In this document: one piece after another, positions 18,641-28,130 of the stretch
Position numbering within the stretch: position 1 is the first letter of the stretch
How the letters are laid out: each line of letters starts with the position of its first letter
NCBI RefSeq assembly: GCF_000934845.1
Contig: NZ_JXIQ01000019.1
Location: 39,083 to 103,082 of the forward strand
DNA length: 64,000 bases
From: Mesobacillus subterraneus
GTDB taxonomy: Bacteria; Bacillota; Bacilli; Bacillales; Cytobacillaceae
Direction: 5' to 3'
Position numbers and translations under genes: made by a program
Notes under the pieces: generated by a model
What the model saw: the letters and a program-made list of their open reading frames with translations, nothing else
What the model was told of the DNA's origin: nothing
Database searches by the model: none

Positions 18641-20038
18641 ATGAAATTGGCGAAGGTTTTCACCCTGGGGGCATTACTAATTTTCGTTCTTGCCCTTAAT
18701 GCAGGTGGAGTGTTCAAAAATGAGCCTGCTCAAAGCGATCAACAGAATACAAAAACTCTCTCATCTAGCCAACGAATTATGATGATGCACTCTATGGCAA
18801 ACGTAAATAATATTGAATCGGGAGAGAAAATCAAGAAACATCTCCATTCTCAAGAAAATATTACGCTTATTTTTCATAATAAAAAAGATACAAGTCATTA
18901 TTATGATCATGAGGCTGCTGTTGATTTTATTACGGAACCAAGTGCTGACGAATTAGATGAAATGACCCGCGACATTAAGGGCTGGGTCGTTAAACACCTA
19001 AATTCGGTGTATATCTTTCGGTCAACGTCCATGGAAACACCGCAAATGGTTGAATATTTCAACGAGCGGCCGAACGTTGAATATGCAGAGCCTAATTTTA
19101 TCCTGATGCAAAACGAGGTATCCAGCCCAAATGATTTGCTATATCAGGAGAATTACCAATGGAATTTGCCAGCGATCGGAACAGAAGAAGGCTGGAACAT
19201 TACACGCGGCAAAGAACAAATTGAAATAGCCATTGTCGATACAGGCGTTGACCTGGATCACCCCGAGTTAAGGAATCGAATTGTCGCAGGGTATAATGTC
19301 ATAGACGAAAATCAGGAACCTGATGATGACAATGGCCACGGTACACATGTGGCTGGAATCATCGCCTCGGAAACGAATAATCGGGAGGGTGTTGCTGGCA
19401 TAACATGGTTCAGCAAGATCATACCTGTAAAAGCAATGGGAGCGAAAGGCTATGGTACTACATTTGATATTGCAAAAGGAATCATTTGGGCAGTCGACCA
19501 TGGCGCAGATGTCATCAATTTAAGCCTTGGCAATTATCAGCCATCAAAAGTATTGGAAGAAGCTGTTCGTTATGCTTATGACCAAAATGTCGTAATGGTA
19601 TCAGCAGCAGGGAACGACGGATCCAATCAACCTACTTACCCTTCGTCTTACCCAGAGGTTTTAAGCGTGGCAGCAGTGGATTATAACGGAAACAGAGCGA
19701 GCTTTTCGAACTATGGAGATTATATTGATATTGCTGCTCCTGGGGTGAACATACCGAGCACTTTTTTTCATTCTCAGTATGCAGCTCTCTCTGGAACATC
19801 GATGGCTGCTCCACATGTCGCAGGTCTGGCCGCTTTGATTAAATCAGTTAACCCTGATTTAAAAAACTCCCAAATCATCACCATCATAAAAAACTCTGCG
19901 ATTGACCTTGGGGAACAAGGAAAGGATATCGATTATGGAAATGGCTTGATCGACGTGAATTCCGCCCTGCAGGAGGCTAGCCAAAAACAGACTCCCAAAA
20001 GAACCAGGCAAAGATCGTTATTCAACTGGCTGAATTAA
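18641..20038 (+). CDS. Secreted subtilisin-like serine protease (S8)
   Basis: Subtilase of 465 residues with a signal anchor (MKLAKVFTLGALLIFVLALN), a propeptide-like region (about 60-160, ending EYAEPNFIL) and a catalytic domain with Asp200 (IVDTGVD), His233 (NGHGTHVAG), oxyanion Asn325 (AAGNDG) and Ser387 (GTSMAAPHVAG). The start at 18641 has TTTGGAGGG upstream; earlier in-frame codons lack a ribosome site. The catalytic sequence resembles thermitase and other Bacillaceae extracellular proteases. The basic C-terminal tail (TPKRTRQRSLFNWLN) is unusual. Probably secreted, auto-processed, and used for protein scavenging. Confidence 0.93.
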   Translation: MKLAKVFTLGALLIFVLALNAGGVFKNEPAQSDQQNTKTLSSSQRIMMMHSMANVNNIESGEKIKKHLHSQENITLIFHNKKDTSHYYDHEAAVDFITEPSADELDEMTRDIKGWVVKHLNSVYIFRSTSMETPQMVEYFNERPNVEYAEPNFILMQNEVSSPNDLLYQENYQWNLPAIGTEEGWNITRGKEQIEIAIVDTGVDLDHPELRNRIVAGYNVIDENQEPDDDNGHGTHVAGIIASETNNREGVAGITWFSKIIPVKAMGAKGYGTTFDIAKGIIWAVDHGADVINLSLGNYQPSKVLEEAVRYAYDQNVVMVSAAGNDGSNQPTYPSSYPEVLSVAAVDYNGNRASFSNYGDYIDIAAPGVNIPSTFFHSQYAALSGTSMAAPHVAGLAALIKSVNPDLKNSQIITIIKNSAIDLGEQGKDIDYGNGLIDVNSALQEASQKQTPKRTRQRSLFNWLN

Positions 20039-20042
20039 ATTC

Positions 20043-20080
20043 AAAAGCAAGCCGCCAGAATGTTTGGCGGCTTGCTTTTA
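20043..20080 (+). terminator. Terminator between the subtilase and helD genes
   Basis: Perfect 15-bp stem AAAAGCAAGCCGCCA/TGGCGGCTTGCTTTT; it reaches the helD stop codon and could serve both strands. Confidence 0.85.
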
Positions 20081-22405
20081 CATGATCTGAAATAATTGCG
20101 GATCGACATTGGCTAAAAGTGGACTGAGTTCTCCTCTCGAAAGAATATAAAGCTCATGCATGGCCCTTGTACAAGCCGTATAGAACAACTTCCTTTCCTC
20201 ATTCCTTGTGTAGGAAGAGGAATCAAAAATAATGACCGCATCAAACTCGATCCCTTTTGCCAGATAGGATGGCACGACATTGACGCCGTTTTCAAAGGTC
20301 ATGGTACCTTTTTCAATCAATCTTGCTGCATACGCCTTCTTAATGGATTCGAAAGCCTCTTTGCTTTCCGCTGCTGTTTTGCAGATGATGGCGATATTTT
20401 TATGACCATTGTTCTTAAGGACTGAAATGATTTCTTCCGTCCTTTCCATATGGTTGGCATCGTCCGTATGATTCACGATTACCGGCTTAGGTCCAATACG
20501 ATGAAAGGGATCAATCAAATTTCCTTCTTCAATCAACTGCCTCGTGAATTCAACTATCTGCTTTGTAGATCTGTAGGTTTTTGTAAGCTTATAGGTTTCT
20601 TTTTCCCCAAAATCCAGCATCGCGTCGGCAAAAATGCTTGGGGCACCGGTCGGACCAGAGTAAATCGCCTGGTTAATATCGCCTAGCAGCGTCATTTTGC
20701 TGTATGGGAATAGATTTTTAATATACGCAAATTGGAATGGGGTATAGTCCTGGGCTTCATCAATGAATACATGACGAATCGAAGTGTTCGACTTCCTTCC
20801 TTCCACGAGATCCTGAAGGTAAAGAAAAGGCGTTGCATCCTCATAAGAAATATATTTTGCCTTGAGGGTATGGATTGTCCGATCACAAATGGATCGCCAA
20901 TTATCAGGAGCACCCTCCGCCTGAACACTTGCCTCCTTGAAAAAATCGATAAAAATGGCGTTGTAATGGATAAATTTTAGTTTTTTTACTGCCTGGAACA
21001 ATGGCTTGAATCGCCTTTTTACAACCAGTTCAGACAGCCATTTTGCTTCCATGTCATAGTCATGGAATGTATCTTCAGCTTCAGCTTGGTGCTTCTGACT
21101 CTGCTTAAAAGCTTCGAGATAATCTTCCTTTTCAAGAAATTGAATTTCATTTTCTACCCACTGCTGTGATTTTTCTGCTTTGGCTTTTTTCTTGAGTTCC
21201 TTGATCAGCCATTCCTTAACGAGCTGAACCCTATTTGGAATGGCAATGCCCTTGTCGAGTGAGTCATAAAATTCAGCAATCTCTTGCTTTGAAATTATCG
21301 TGCGTTTTTTTAAGATCAAGCTTTTAAAGACAAGTGTCTCCCTGGATAACTTCTGTTCATACTGATCCAGTAACTCTTTAAATTCCAGGCTCGCTTTGAA
21401 ACGGATTCCTTCAACCCTTTCCTGGTAGCTCTCATCCTGTTCCGCTGCAAGCAGGAATTCCATCTGCGCAAACGGATCCTCCAACTCATATTCAGCACCG
21501 AAACGGGATAGAAGATACTCCAGGAATGTAGCCTGCTGCATGTTTTCTTCTCCGAGTTCCGGCAGTACTGTCGCTACATAGCTATTAAAAAGCGGGTTCG
21601 GAGAGAATAGCATGATGTTTTCTGAAGAAATGATCTTTCTGTACTTGTAAAGTAAATAGGCGACTCGCTGCATAGCAGCAGACGTTTTGCCGCTTCCGGC
21701 CGCCCCTTGGACAACAACAAGACTGCTTGAATCATTGCGAATAATCTCGTTTTGTTCCTTTTGAATGGTCGCTACTATTGTTTTCATCTGATTGTCAGCA
21801 TGATTGCCGAGAACTTCCTGAAGCATCTCATCCCCGATTGTTACCCCAGCCTCGAACATCGCCTTTATTTTCCCTGCCTTAATGACAAACTGGCGCTTGA
21901 GCTCCATCTCCCCTTGAATGGTCTCTGTATCCGTTTCATACTGTGCATGTCCAGGGGAGTAATCATAATAAAGGCCTGAGATCGGTGCTCTCCAGTCATA
22001 AATCAGGAAATTTTCTTCCTGTTGATCCATAAGCGAGGCGATACCAATGTATATTTTCTCTGCTTGACTCAGGCCTTCTTCTTTAAAATCAACTCTGCCA
22101 AAATAAGGAGAGAACCTTAGTTGGGAAAGTGTCTTCAGCTGTTTTACCATTTGCGATTGGGTACGCTCCCGCTCTGACAGAAGAGCAGCTTGTTGCTTGA
22201 TGCTTGTGAAAGTTTCCGCTACATCATCCGCTTCATCAAAATTTACGGTTACATCCTCCCAAAAGGTCTTTCTGATCTGAAGGGCATCTGAGCCAACCTC
22301 AGTAGAATTCGCTTTCCACTTTGCAGCCTTGCGATCAATTTCTTCCATGATGACAAAAATACGATCTTGTTCCATTCTCAAGGCGTCTTGCTGCTTTTCC
22401 TTCAT
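20078..22405 (-). CDS. helD: RNA polymerase recycling ATPase HelD
   Basis: Superfamily 1 helicase-like ATPase that binds RNA polymerase and releases it from stalled or post-termination complexes. From the ATG at 22405, preceded by GTAGGAGTGG, the protein is 775 residues. A long N-terminal coiled coil (about 1-110) corresponds to the secondary-channel arm; then come Walker A GAAGSGKTSAAMQ, Walker B DEAQDYTPFQ, the motif GDINQAIY and the C-terminal helicase motif around YTACTRAMHEL. This matches B. subtilis HelD (YvgS). Some HelD relatives give rifampicin tolerance; no such prediction is made here. Confidence 0.93.
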   Translation of the reverse strand: MKEKQQDALRMEQDRIFVIMEEIDRKAAKWKANSTEVGSDALQIRKTFWEDVTVNFDEADDVAETFTSIKQQAALLSERERTQSQMVKQLKTLSQLRFSPYFGRVDFKEEGLSQAEKIYIGIASLMDQQEENFLIYDWRAPISGLYYDYSPGHAQYETDTETIQGEMELKRQFVIKAGKIKAMFEAGVTIGDEMLQEVLGNHADNQMKTIVATIQKEQNEIIRNDSSSLVVVQGAAGSGKTSAAMQRVAYLLYKYRKIISSENIMLFSPNPLFNSYVATVLPELGEENMQQATFLEYLLSRFGAEYELEDPFAQMEFLLAAEQDESYQERVEGIRFKASLEFKELLDQYEQKLSRETLVFKSLILKKRTIISKQEIAEFYDSLDKGIAIPNRVQLVKEWLIKELKKKAKAEKSQQWVENEIQFLEKEDYLEAFKQSQKHQAEAEDTFHDYDMEAKWLSELVVKRRFKPLFQAVKKLKFIHYNAIFIDFFKEASVQAEGAPDNWRSICDRTIHTLKAKYISYEDATPFLYLQDLVEGRKSNTSIRHVFIDEAQDYTPFQFAYIKNLFPYSKMTLLGDINQAIYSGPTGAPSIFADAMLDFGEKETYKLTKTYRSTKQIVEFTRQLIEEGNLIDPFHRIGPKPVIVNHTDDANHMERTEEIISVLKNNGHKNIAIICKTAAESKEAFESIKKAYAARLIEKGTMTFENGVNVVPSYLAKGIEFDAVIIFDSSSYTRNEERKLFYTACTRAMHELYILSRGELSPLLANVDPQLFQIM

Positions 22406-22605
22406 GAAATCCACTCCTACAACGATTCCTCTTTTACTTGACAGCACTTAATTTTTATGCTAGAATTAAATTTTCAAAAAAAACAAACCACTATATCAAC
22501 TTCCATTTTACTATTTACCTATTTCGATTTCAAATACATTTTCTTAGCAAAACTCCTTTCGTGGTGTTTTTTTATACATCATGACTGTAACCTATTTTAA
22601 CTATC

Positions 22606-22645
22606 AAAAAACCGCGAACTGCAATTACAGTGTCGCGGTTTTTCT
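22606..22645 (-). terminator. Terminator after glxK
   Basis: Minus-strand hairpin AAAAACCGCGA/TCGCGGTTTTTT with an inner ACTG/CAGT helix, directly after the glxK stop. Confidence 0.85.
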
Positions 22646-22647
22646 TT

Positions 22648-23781
22648 TCACTTGGCTAATTTGATCAGTGAAGCTATATTCGCAGCAGTATTTCTGACAT
22701 ACGTACTGGCATTTTCTAAAGCATCTTCAAGAGAGATCGCTCCTGGTACCACACTAAATAATACATCTATCCCGTGTTCGTGCACAATCACACTGTCCTT
22801 TGCTACGTTCCCAGCGATTGCGATTACAGGGATGTTGTGCCGTTTTGCCGTTTTTGCTACCCCGATTGGTGTTTTGCCAAAAATTGTTTGTCCGTCGATT
22901 TTTCCTTCACCTGTAATGACAAAATCAGCATCCAACAGCTGCTGTTCAAGCTTTGTTGCCTCAAGAACGATATCAACGCCTCTTTTCAATTCTGCTGATA
23001 GGAATGCCAGCAGTCCTCCGCCAAGTCCACCTGCGGCTCCTGCACCAGAAATGTGTTCAATATCTTTTCCAAGATCTTTGCGGATAATTTCTGCGTAATG
23101 ATGAAGATTTTTATCCAGTATTTCGATTATTTCTGCAGTTGCGCCTTTTTGTGGACCAAAAATACGGGATGCGCCTTTCGTACCAGTTAAGGGGTTATCC
23201 ACATCACAGGCAACTTCAATTTTTACCGAAGTCAAACGGCTATCAGCTTGCGTCCTATCGATCGAAACCAATTCGCTAAGAGATCCACCACCTTCGCCGA
23301 TCTCCTTTCCATCAGCATTGAGAAACCGGATACCAAGGGCTCTCGCCATTCCTGCTCCCCCATCATTCGTAGCACTGCCCCCAATACCGATGATGATCTG
23401 TTCCACACCATAGTCAAGTGCAGCTACAATTAATTCTCCAGTACCTCGAGTAGTGGTAATAAGTGGATTACGTTTCTCTCTGGGTACCAAATGAAGTCCT
23501 GACGCTGCAGCCATCTCGATGATTGCCGTCTTTTCATCACCCGATAAACCGAAAAATGCATCAACAGCATCTCCAAGCGGGCCTGTTACAGTTTTTGAAA
23601 CAATCCTTCCATGAGTTGCATCCACAAGAGATTGTACAGTGCCTTCCCCGCCATCCGCCATTGGTACTTTTACAAAGATCGCTTCAGGCAAAATCTTTTT
23701 CATGCCTGCCTCGATCGCAGTTGCTGCTTCAAGTGCCGTCAGACTTTCCTTGAAGGAGTCTGGAGCTATTACGATTTTCAT
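22648..23781 (-). CDS. glxK: Glycerate kinase (GlxK family, type I)
   Basis: Phosphorylates D-glycerate with ATP to a phosphoglycerate, feeding glycolysis. 377 residues; family landmarks are KIVIAPDSFKESLTALEAA at the N-terminus, MADGGEGTVQSLV, IGIGGSATNDGGAGMARALG, GAGAAGGLGGGL and ITGEGKIDGQTIFGKTP. The ATG follows a GAGGAGACAT site. It lies 112 bp downstream of the gntP-type permease, with a hairpin in the gap, and the sugar-diacid regulator gene is upstream, forming a coherent glycerate-uptake and use block. Confidence 0.95.
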   Translation of the reverse strand: MKIVIAPDSFKESLTALEAATAIEAGMKKILPEAIFVKVPMADGGEGTVQSLVDATHGRIVSKTVTGPLGDAVDAFFGLSGDEKTAIIEMAAASGLHLVPREKRNPLITTTRGTGELIVAALDYGVEQIIIGIGGSATNDGGAGMARALGIRFLNADGKEIGEGGGSLSELVSIDRTQADSRLTSVKIEVACDVDNPLTGTKGASRIFGPQKGATAEIIEILDKNLHHYAEIIRKDLGKDIEHISGAGAAGGLGGGLLAFLSAELKRGVDIVLEATKLEQQLLDADFVITGEGKIDGQTIFGKTPIGVAKTAKRHNIPVIAIAGNVAKDSVIVHEHGIDVLFSVVPGAISLEDALENASTYVRNTAANIASLIKLAK

Positions 23782-23826
23782 ACTCTATGTCTCCTCTCGT
23801 TAACCACGGAGTGATTTGTAAGAAAT

Positions 23827-23853
23827 GGCCTGGATTTCTAAGTAATCCAGACC
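23827..23853 (-). repeat. Intercistronic hairpin between gntP and glxK
   Basis: GGCCTGGATT/AATCCAGACC, ten pairs with one mismatch, seven-base loop. On the minus strand it is not followed by a T-run, so it is more likely an mRNA-stabilising or processing hairpin than a terminator (inference). Confidence 0.6.
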
Positions 23854-23893
23854 ATATATGTTTCTTTTCGTTTTATAGAATGTTCCTAGAGAT

Positions 23894-25162
23894 CTATCCA
23901 AAGAACTTAAAGATTCCAAAAATCAGCGTGGAAACGATGGCAAGTGTCAAACCAATAGCTGTTTCATACGGAATCAATTTCAGGCGCTCTTTAATCTCCA
24001 TATTGACACTTCCGCCAGTTGCGTGGAAGAAGCTTCCGTGCGGAAGGTGGTCCAGCACTGTAGCGCCAGCATGTACCATCGCCGCACCCGCCAATGCAGT
24101 TACGCCCATTTCCAAAATAGTTGTTCCAAATACCTGTGAGGCAACAGCGGTACCAGCAGTCGTGGAAGCCGTAGCAGCAGACATGAAGATACCCGATACT
24201 GGTGCCAGAACAAAGGCTGGAAGTCCAAGTGCATCTAGACTGTTGATGAGAACATCCTTTAAGCCTGAATTTGCGATGATTCCCGCCAAAGTACCTGTAC
24301 CAAGCAACATGATCGCTACACCCGACATTTTCCCAAGTCCTGATACAGCATAGTCATTGATATGTTTGATCCGTCCCATTGCTAATGCTCCTGCAATCCC
24401 CCCGGCTGGCAGGGCAATCATCGGATCGATGTTAATGTCAAACAATGGTCGAAGGGCTAGCAAAATAATCGTCACTAATGGGGCAACAATCGCAGGCACG
24501 ACAAGCGGAAGCTCCCCTTTAACTTTCGTTTCGCTCTCCTCAACGGAAACACTAGAACCTTTATGAATCAATTTTTTAGCTATAAAATATGTTACAGCAA
24601 GTCCAAATATAGCTGGGATGATTCCTGCTGCCATGATTGAAGTCAATGGAACACCGAACGCATCTGCCGCGGCAATTGCATTGGGATTTGGTGACATGAT
24701 GTTTCCAGCTTTTCCTCCGCCTATCATTGCAAGCAGAATTGCTGTTTTTGAGATGCCCGCTTTGCTGGCAATTGCCAAGGCAATGGGGGCAACAGTGATA
24801 ACAGCTACATCAATGAATACACCAACTGTCGTAAGGATCAGCGTCGCAATTGCCAAGGCAAGCAGCGCTCGAGTTTCCCCGACTTTTTTAACAATCGTTT
24901 CCGCAATGACAGCTGCAGCACCTGATTCAATCAAGACCCCAGCCAGCACACCTGCAGCCAAAATGCGCAATACCGCAGGAATAATTCCTTTGGCACCCTC
25001 CATCATCAAGGTAACCGTATTTGTAACATCAACACCACCAACGAGACCGCCAATCAATGCTCCGGCGATCATTCCGTACGCAGGTGAAACTTTCTTCAGA
25101 ATTAAAAATACAGCTACAATAAGGGCTACTAAGGCTCCGAAAGCGCTTACCTGAATATCCAT
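23894..25162 (-). CDS. GntP family permease (probable glycerate transporter)
   Basis: Twelve-helix proton symporter of the gluconate/GntP family, 422 residues. Recognisable segments include AFGALVALIVAVFLILKKVS, PAYGMIAGALIGGLVGGVD and the conserved motif GGGKAGNIMSPNPNAIA. The ATG has AGGAGGAG upstream. The location upstream of glxK and downstream of a CdaR-type activator indicates that it carries glycerate or a similar small hydroxy acid. Two cre-like sites (25197-25210 in the leader, 25138-25151 inside the first codons) suggest carbon catabolite repression. Confidence 0.9.
   Translation of the reverse strand: MDIQVSAFGALVALIVAVFLILKKVSPAYGMIAGALIGGLVGGVDVTNTVTLMMEGAKGIIPAVLRILAAGVLAGVLIESGAAAVIAETIVKKVGETRALLALAIATLILTTVGVFIDVAVITVAPIALAIASKAGISKTAILLAMIGGGKAGNIMSPNPNAIAAADAFGVPLTSIMAAGIIPAIFGLAVTYFIAKKLIHKGSSVSVEESETKVKGELPLVVPAIVAPLVTIILLALRPLFDINIDPMIALPAGGIAGALAMGRIKHINDYAVSGLGKMSGVAIMLLGTGTLAGIIANSGLKDVLINSLDALGLPAFVLAPVSGIFMSAATASTTAGTAVASQVFGTTILEMGVTALAGAAMVHAGATVLDHLPHGSFFHATGGSVNMEIKERLKLIPYETAIGLTLAIVSTLIFGIFKFFG
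25138..25151 (-). promoter_or_regulatory. cre-like site inside the gntP start
   Basis: CGAAAGCGCTTACC matches the catabolite-responsive element TGWAANCGNTNWCA at 12 of 14 positions. It covers about codons 4-9 of the permease gene; internal cre sites can act as roadblocks. Confidence 0.5.
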
Positions 25163-25196
25163 GTTGAACTCCTCCTACTATCTTTGATACCTTTAT

Positions 25197-25210
25197 TGTA
25201 AGCGCTGTCT
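25197..25210 (-). promoter_or_regulatory. cre-like site in the gntP leader
   Basis: On the minus strand AGACAGCGCTTACA agrees with TGWAANCGNTNWCA at 12 of 14 positions and contains the AGCGCTTACA core. It is 35-48 bp before the gntP start and overlaps a possible -10 (TACAAT). Confidence 0.6.
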
Positions 25211-25233
25211 CTCACTAATTCATTGGTCAAACA

Positions 25234-25266
25234 ATCAAAAAAAGACCTGAATTCATACAGATCTTT
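25234..25266 (-). terminator. Terminator after cdaR
   Basis: Minus-strand 9-bp stem AAAGATCTG/CAGGTCTTT with an eight-base loop, then TTTTTTGATT. It isolates cdaR from the gntP-glxK unit. Confidence 0.8.
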
Positions 25267-25281
25267 CGTGCATTTGCACAA

Positions 25282-26394
25282 TCATTCAAGTTCATTATTA
25301 AGAAAAGACAAGTAAAGATGAAGCAAATCTGTCGTTTTTCGAGGATCCTTCCCTGTTATTTCTGTTATCTTATCTAATCTGTACCTAAGGGTGTTTCTAT
25401 GGATAAAAAGCATTTTCGCAGCACTATTCATATCCCCATTCGTCTCTATCAATGCTCTTAATGATTCTGTTAATTCCCCTTTAGAATCCCTGGATTTTAG
25501 CTTTGTATAAAAGGGCTCCAAACCCTCAGTCAATCCCATATTTGAAGCAGTTAACAGGAAAACAGGCAGATAATAATCTTCATACACGAAGATATCTTTT
25601 TCAGATGCTAATTTTAAGCCTGCTTTCAAGGTAAGATCAGCCTGTTGATAAGACTTTGTCAATCCTGTTAAACTAGAATGATGTTGTCCAATGCCTATTT
25701 TAATGTATCGATCATTGGTTGACTTATAAGCATTGATCCATCCCTCTGCCAATTTTATCATTTGAAAGCCACTTTGTCCGGAAGGCATCCTCTTTAAAAT
25801 TACAATTCTATCATGCTGCATCAGCAAAAGGTCATCTTTTTCTAGTCGGCTCTTTAGAAAGGGAAAGGTTTTCTTTCTGTCACGGGTCAATATAACCATC
25901 GCTGTCCGTGACAAATTCACATCAATCCCCAGACGCATGGCTCTATCCAGGAAAAGCGGATCCATCTTCCCTTCAGCATGGATGATTTGACTGACAAGCT
26001 CTTCCTTCAGCCTCTCGTCCCACTGGATTTCATTCATTAGGACTGCTTGCTGCAGACTTAGTTCAGCAGCCATCCGAACTAGTTCACCAAAACTTCTGAT
26101 TTCTTCAGGAGCACCCGTAATTCCGATCACACCAACTATTTCTCCGTCAAAGCGAATAGGAAGATTGACCCCTGCCTTCACCCCATAGAAATTCTTTGCC
26201 TCTACTTCAGTAATTTCATAGCCTGATTCCTGTTTGATAACATGGACAGCACCTTCGTGTACGTCATCAATTCGGTTTGCGTCTCCTGACCCAATGATAA
26301 CGCCCCGGTTATCCATTACATTGATATTTTTCCCGATAATTCCCATCGTCCTATCAACAATCTCTTGAGCCAGCTGCTTATCTAAAAAATCCAT
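25282..26394 (-). CDS. cdaR: Sugar diacid/glycerate utilisation regulator, CdaR family
   Basis: Transcription activator with an N-terminal sugar-diacid recognition domain (about 1-135: LDKQLAQEIVDRTMGIIGKN, then MDNRGVIIGSGD and GVKAGVNLPIRFDGEIVGVI), a central GGDEF-like domain and a C-terminal PucR-type helix-turn-helix (MNSAAKMLFIHRNTLRYRLD). The ATG at 26394 follows AAGGTGGGA. By family it senses glycerate or a hexarate and activates the permease-kinase genes that follow. It has its own terminator. Confidence 0.9.
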   Translation of the reverse strand: MDFLDKQLAQEIVDRTMGIIGKNINVMDNRGVIIGSGDANRIDDVHEGAVHVIKQESGYEITEVEAKNFYGVKAGVNLPIRFDGEIVGVIGITGAPEEIRSFGELVRMAAELSLQQAVLMNEIQWDERLKEELVSQIIHAEGKMDPLFLDRAMRLGIDVNLSRTAMVILTRDRKKTFPFLKSRLEKDDLLLMQHDRIVILKRMPSGQSGFQMIKLAEGWINAYKSTNDRYIKIGIGQHHSSLTGLTKSYQQADLTLKAGLKLASEKDIFVYEDYYLPVFLLTASNMGLTEGLEPFYTKLKSRDSKGELTESLRALIETNGDMNSAAKMLFIHRNTLRYRLDKITEITGKDPRKTTDLLHLYLSFLNNELE

Positions 26395-26568
26395 CCTATA
26401 ATCCCACCTTGTACAGCACATGATATCATCTTGTCAAAGCATGTTTTACCATTATACATGATCCCAGTGTTTCCATTTTTTTAAGAGTCGCAGAAGATAT
26501 TTCCGCAAATTCTCGAGCAACTTTCATCAAGTATTCGTAATACATTCACGATATCTATCACTTGTTTG

Positions 26569-27876
26569 CTAGGTATCTTGGTTAACAGCCAGAATTCTCC
26601 TTTTCTTAGCCAAAGTGAACTGATCCGATATAACGGCTAGTAATGTCCCGAGTATCAAGCCATTATTCAAGACGGAAACCAAAATTGGCGGAACATGGCT
26701 AAAGGCCTCTGCAGGTACAAACATCGCACCGACTCCAGCAAATAATGAGGTTCCAATAACGAACCGTGTTCTTTGTTTGTCATCTTCACGGTCGAATTCG
26801 GAAAAGGCAATTCCGATCATATTAGCAAAGATGACGAAAGTGACAGAATAGCCGACAGGTGCAGGCAAGGCTGCAAATACTGACATTACATGCGGCAGGA
26901 AGCTCGCTCCGACAATGAAAAAAGAACCAATGATGAATGGGAGCAATTTTGTAATTCCTGTCGTAGTGATAAAACCGGCTGCTCCTGAAATCGGTACAGA
27001 ACCAATCGCAGAAAATACCCCTCCAAGAATCTGATTGATTCCAGCAATATAACCGCTAGCACGGTAACGATTTTCATGAGAATGGACACCCATATCATTG
27101 AGTACTTGTCCTGTTACCCTAATGCTTGCAAGCATATTGGTAATCAGCAAGAAGGTGATGAAGATGGAAGTAATCATCAGGCCGGTATCAAAAACAGGCA
27201 CCCCAAAAGTCAAAATATCTGGGTAAGCAAATACAGGTCCTTCATATCGTTGAAAACCCTCATCTAGACGAAGCAGAGAAAAAAGCAACCAGCCAACACC
27301 TAAGCTAAGTAAAATTGCATATTGACTAATTAGTTTTAAGCGGTGACGTGTTAAATAAAAGGTGAACACAACTAGACACAAACTGAATAAAGCGATTGGA
27401 GGATTCACTTCATTAGTGCCCCTCCCGATCCCCATCATTCCGTTTAGAAAGGAACCACTTAATTGGATAACCAGCAGCAGCAGATAAATTCCACTTACAA
27501 CAGGCGTGAACAATATTGCCAGTTTATCGATTAATTTAAAAAAGCTTAATAGAAAAAAGACCAATCCGCTCACAATCATCGCGCCCTCAAGTGCTTGAAG
27601 AGTTTCAATATTGGAAGAAAACAATGCTGTGCTTAAACCTGCATAGATGGTGAATACACCCCACCATAAACCTGCAGGTCCTTCGTTGATCGGCAGCCGG
27701 TGGCCGAACGATGCTTGCAAAAGACTTGATATTCCCAATACAAACATAGTTCTTTGAACAAGGCCGGTTGTCTGTAATTCAGTAAGCTGAAATAAATCTG
27801 CAATCGCAATCGGAGCAACAATCGAACCCGCAATGATAAAAGCCATCCACTGGATAGCAGCAACAAAAGTTTTCAT
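26569..27876 (-). CDS. NCS2 family uracil/xanthine permease-like protein
   Basis: About 435 residues with twelve to fourteen membrane helices. The segments KTFVAAIQWMAFIIAGSIVA, INEGPAGLWWGVFT and ISGAAGFITTTGITKLLPFI correspond to nucleobase:cation symporter-2 proteins. The ATG at 27876 is spaced better from ACGGAG than the GTG at 27882. It resembles B. subtilis permeases of the PucJ/YbbY type, though several canonical substrate residues are replaced, so the substrate is uncertain. No purine genes lie adjacent. Confidence 0.8.
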   Translation of the reverse strand: MKTFVAAIQWMAFIIAGSIVAPIAIADLFQLTELQTTGLVQRTMFVLGISSLLQASFGHRLPINEGPAGLWWGVFTIYAGLSTALFSSNIETLQALEGAMIVSGLVFFLLSFFKLIDKLAILFTPVVSGIYLLLLVIQLSGSFLNGMMGIGRGTNEVNPPIALFSLCLVVFTFYLTRHRLKLISQYAILLSLGVGWLLFSLLRLDEGFQRYEGPVFAYPDILTFGVPVFDTGLMITSIFITFLLITNMLASIRVTGQVLNDMGVHSHENRYRASGYIAGINQILGGVFSAIGSVPISGAAGFITTTGITKLLPFIIGSFFIVGASFLPHVMSVFAALPAPVGYSVTFVIFANMIGIAFSEFDREDDKQRTRFVIGTSLFAGVGAMFVPAEAFSHVPPILVSVLNNGLILGTLLAVISDQFTLAKKRRILAVNQDT

Positions 27877-28130
27877 ATACACTTGCTCCGTTCTAAAAAA
27901 TGTCTATCTATTGCTGAGCACTGATGATATTAGTCTATAATACTATTTTCATGAAAGATAGAAGAGTTTTTTATGAAATTCAAAGCCCCCAGCAATGGCT
28001 TGCCATTATCAGAAATGCGGATCCATTGACGGAAGAACTGATTTAGGAAATAGGACAAGAATTGGATGGAGTTTTCAGAAGAACGTGGTAAAATAAAAGA
28101 ACCTGTAAAACCTTTAAAGGAGAGTCTTTC

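Noticed and set aside
27951..28046. 31-codon frame MKDRRVFYEIQSPQQWLAII... upstream of plsY
   Set aside because: No ribosome site and no recognisable family; it may be a relic but cannot be supported.
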